From Pseudomonadota bacterium (GTDB taxonomy: Bacteria > Myxococcota > Myxococcia > Myxococcales > Myxococcaceae): DNA of 17,622 bases. The translations under genes were made by a program, and so were the position numbers. The stretch is taken from positions 1 to 17,622 of the forward strand of contig JAFADT010000707.1 in the NCBI GenBank assembly GCA_023424585.1. The letters are read 5' to 3'. Shown one piece after another: positions 16,595 through 17,622 of the stretch (position 1 is the stretch's first letter; every line of letters begins with the position of its first letter). Below the pieces are notes generated by a model. It saw only the letters and a program-made list of their open reading frames with translations. It was not told the DNA's origin and searched no databases.

Positions 16595-17140
16595 TCAGTG
16601 GGCGGAGGACTCCACGGGCGCCGCGCGGGGGCCCGCATCCCGTGCCGCGTCGCCCGCGTCCATGCCCCCTCCTGTCCGCGTTGGCTCGCCTGTCTCCGGC
16701 GTGAACTCCAGCGTCTCCATGTAGATGCGGCCCGGCAGCCGCAGGTCCATGGCGGTGACGCGCTCGCGGTCCCGCAGGTCGTAGAGCTGCCGCGCCACGG
16801 AGTTCGCCAGCACGCGCTCGTCGGAGAAGAAGACGTAGACGCGCACCTTCCCCTCCTGCACCGGCACGCGGAAGTGGGTGTTGGCGACGGGCTGGTTCGC
16901 GGAGCAGCGGATGGCGCGGTTCTCTCGCGTCAGCGTGAGCTGTCGCATGACGCCCTTCTCCGACATGGTGAAGAGCATGCAGTAGGGGAGCTGCCCCTCG
17001 GCGGGGATGACCTCCATGGTCGCGGGGCCCGTCCGCTTCACCTGTGCGCGCGCCACCTTCGCGGGCGGCGTGGCGTCAGGGCAGCCCACGGCGCCAGCGC
17101 CCAGCGCCATCACCGTCAACAAGCCCGTCCAGCGCGTCAC
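16595..17140 (-). CDS. lipoprotein of unknown function, 181 aa
   Basis: Predicted envelope lipoprotein. The signal sequence MTRWTGLLTVMALGAGAVGC ends in a lipobox AVGC with the lipidated cysteine at C20. The mature part is beta-rich in appearance. It has two cysteines (C54 and C79) that could pair, a strand-like segment KVRVYVFFSDERVLANSVA, and a disordered tail rich in Gly, Asp and Ala (about 150-181). I do not recognise the family. The start is a GTG with GGAAG 6 nt upstream. The gene sits, in opposite orientation, between the two copies of the secreted Arg/Glu-rich gene and converges on the first. It may have been enclosed by the duplication, or the two may serve the same envelope process. 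Confidence 0.83.
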   Translation of the reverse strand: MTRWTGLLTVMALGAGAVGCPDATPPAKVARAQVKRTGPATMEVIPAEGQLPYCMLFTMSEKGVMRQLTLTRENRAIRCSANQPVANTHFRVPVQEGKVRVYVFFSDERVLANSVARQLYDLRDRERVTAMDLRLPGRIYMETLEFTPETGEPTRTGGGMDAGDAARDAGPRAAPVESSAH

Positions 17141-17446
17141 GTGTTCTTCCCAGGGAAGGTGGAGTACCGGCGCGCGAGCCTACTCGACGCAACAGGAGGG
17201 ACGTGCACTGGAGGAGGGCTCGCTTCAGCTCATTCCCGGTTCCGTCGACATCCGGGAGGCTCGACACCGCCCGGGCTCCCTGCCTGTGCGAAGTGGCTTC
17301 ATCCGGGCTCGATTTCAGAGTGTTTCAGGGGACCTCTCCCGAGGAAAACAGGAGGGGGCGCGTAGCCTGGAAGGGTTGAATCAGCCGGGGCCTCCACCGT
17401 CAGAAGGTTCAGAACGCAGCGACAACGCGGCTCAACGGAGGCGGTC
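17141..17446. other. divergent control region between lipoprotein and second helix gene
   Basis: This 306-bp stretch lies between divergent starts. The left half (17141-17289) must carry the lipoprotein promoter; I see no convincing -35/-10 pair. The right half (17290-17446) is the homologue of the leader upstream of the first helix gene. No further gene is supported. Confidence 0.7.
17313..17328 (+). promoter_or_regulatory. TTTCAG-N4-TTTCAG element, copy 2
   Basis: The hexamer pair keeps its 10-bp period with spacer AGTG, in a stretch where surrounding bases differ from copy 1. It lies about 120 bp before the start of the second helix gene. Confidence 0.45.
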
Positions 17447-17622
17447 ATGAAGGCGATGCTCAAGAAGATGGTGGTGGCTGTGGCGCTCGTGGCGAGCTCC
17501 CCGGTGATGGCGGCCGACTTCCACGCCGCCACCCCTCTCGTGAGCCGCCAGGACCAGGGCCGCATGGAGCGCGAGCGTCAGGAGCGTGAGCGGCAGGCCC
17601 GGCTGGAGCGGGAACGGCAGGA
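17447..17622 (+). CDS. second secreted Arg/Glu-rich helix protein, 3' end outside window
   Basis: Partial gene; 58 codons are visible. It begins with the same signal peptide as the protein at 16098, with T18 replaced by S, and the same linker apart from S29T (SPLVSRQ to TPLVSRQ). It then enters the Arg/Glu-rich helix, where QARLERERQ replaces the QARLERERM of the first copy. GGAGG lies 5 nt before the ATG. The linker also has A37G. Export and helical structure are expected as for its paralogue. The helix length and C-terminus cannot be seen, and more copies may follow beyond the window. Confidence 0.85.
   Translation, partial: MKAMLKKMVVAVALVASSPVMAADFHAATPLVSRQDQGRMERERQERERQARLERERQ

Larger units (their letters stand above)
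17290..17622 (+). repeat. duplicated gene-leader unit, copy 2
   Basis: Homologue of 15938-16273, cut by the window end. The blocks GATTTCAG, GTGTTTCAG, GTTGAATCA and CGTCAGAAGGTTCAGAACGC are kept in order. The GC-rich hairpin of copy 1 (16009-16025) has no counterpart here. Confidence 0.9.

Noticed and set aside
16111..16638. A minus-strand Ala/Pro-rich frame opposite the secreted helix gene
   Set aside because: It is the reverse reading of Arg/Glu codons (GCG/CTC-type complements). The plus frame has a signal peptide, a ribosome binding site and a conserved paralogue.

Overview
The window reads as chromosomal DNA of a high-GC Gram-negative, most likely a myxobacterium of the Myxococcaceae (Myxococcus/Corallococcus type). 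The grounds are about 70% GC with strong third-position GC bias, a Rho factor with a long charged N-terminal extension, a large hybrid sensor kinase, several lipoproteins with lipobox signals and Arg/Glu-rich secreted proteins. Genus is inference. I see no insertion sequence, prophage, CRISPR array, tRNA or rRNA.

Layout. (1) 121-2883, minus strand: an operon of NAD+-dependent DNA ligase (ligA), acylphosphatase and a DUF3052-like protein. The last two overlap by 4 nt. (2) 2884-3377: a divergent intergenic region with a good sigma-70-type promoter for rho and a long C-rich rho leader. (3) 3378-5339, plus strand: rho followed closely by a small Cys-rich lipoprotein. (4) 5361-7925, minus: a hybrid histidine kinase with a PAS domain, a kinase core, a receiver and a second kinase core. 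(5) 8068-9285, minus: an AI-2E/PerM-family membrane protein. (6) 9426-10724, minus: an alpha/beta hydrolase (lipase-like) with an uncharacterised 153-aa protein 3 nt downstream.

(7) 10874-15937: the metabolic centre of the window. A class-I glutamine amidotransferase-like hydrolase (minus) is divergent from a plus-strand run of aldehyde dehydrogenase, glutamine-synthetase-like ligase and iron-type alcohol dehydrogenase. Together they could supply gamma-glutamyl ligation of an amine, oxidation of an alcohol to an aldehyde, oxidation of the aldehyde to an acid, and removal of glutamate. This fits catabolism of an amino-alcohol such as ethanolamine, or of a polyamine, through gamma-glutamyl intermediates. 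The substrate is not proven by sequence.

(8) 15938-17622: a duplicated unit. Two paralogous genes encode secreted proteins with a signal peptide followed by an almost pure Arg/Glu/Leu/Gln helix, probably a single alpha-helix. They share about 150 bp of homologous upstream DNA, including a conserved TTTCAG-N4-TTTCAG element. Between them lies a convergent lipoprotein gene. The second copy runs off the window end. This duplicated gene-plus-leader module is the least explained part of the window.
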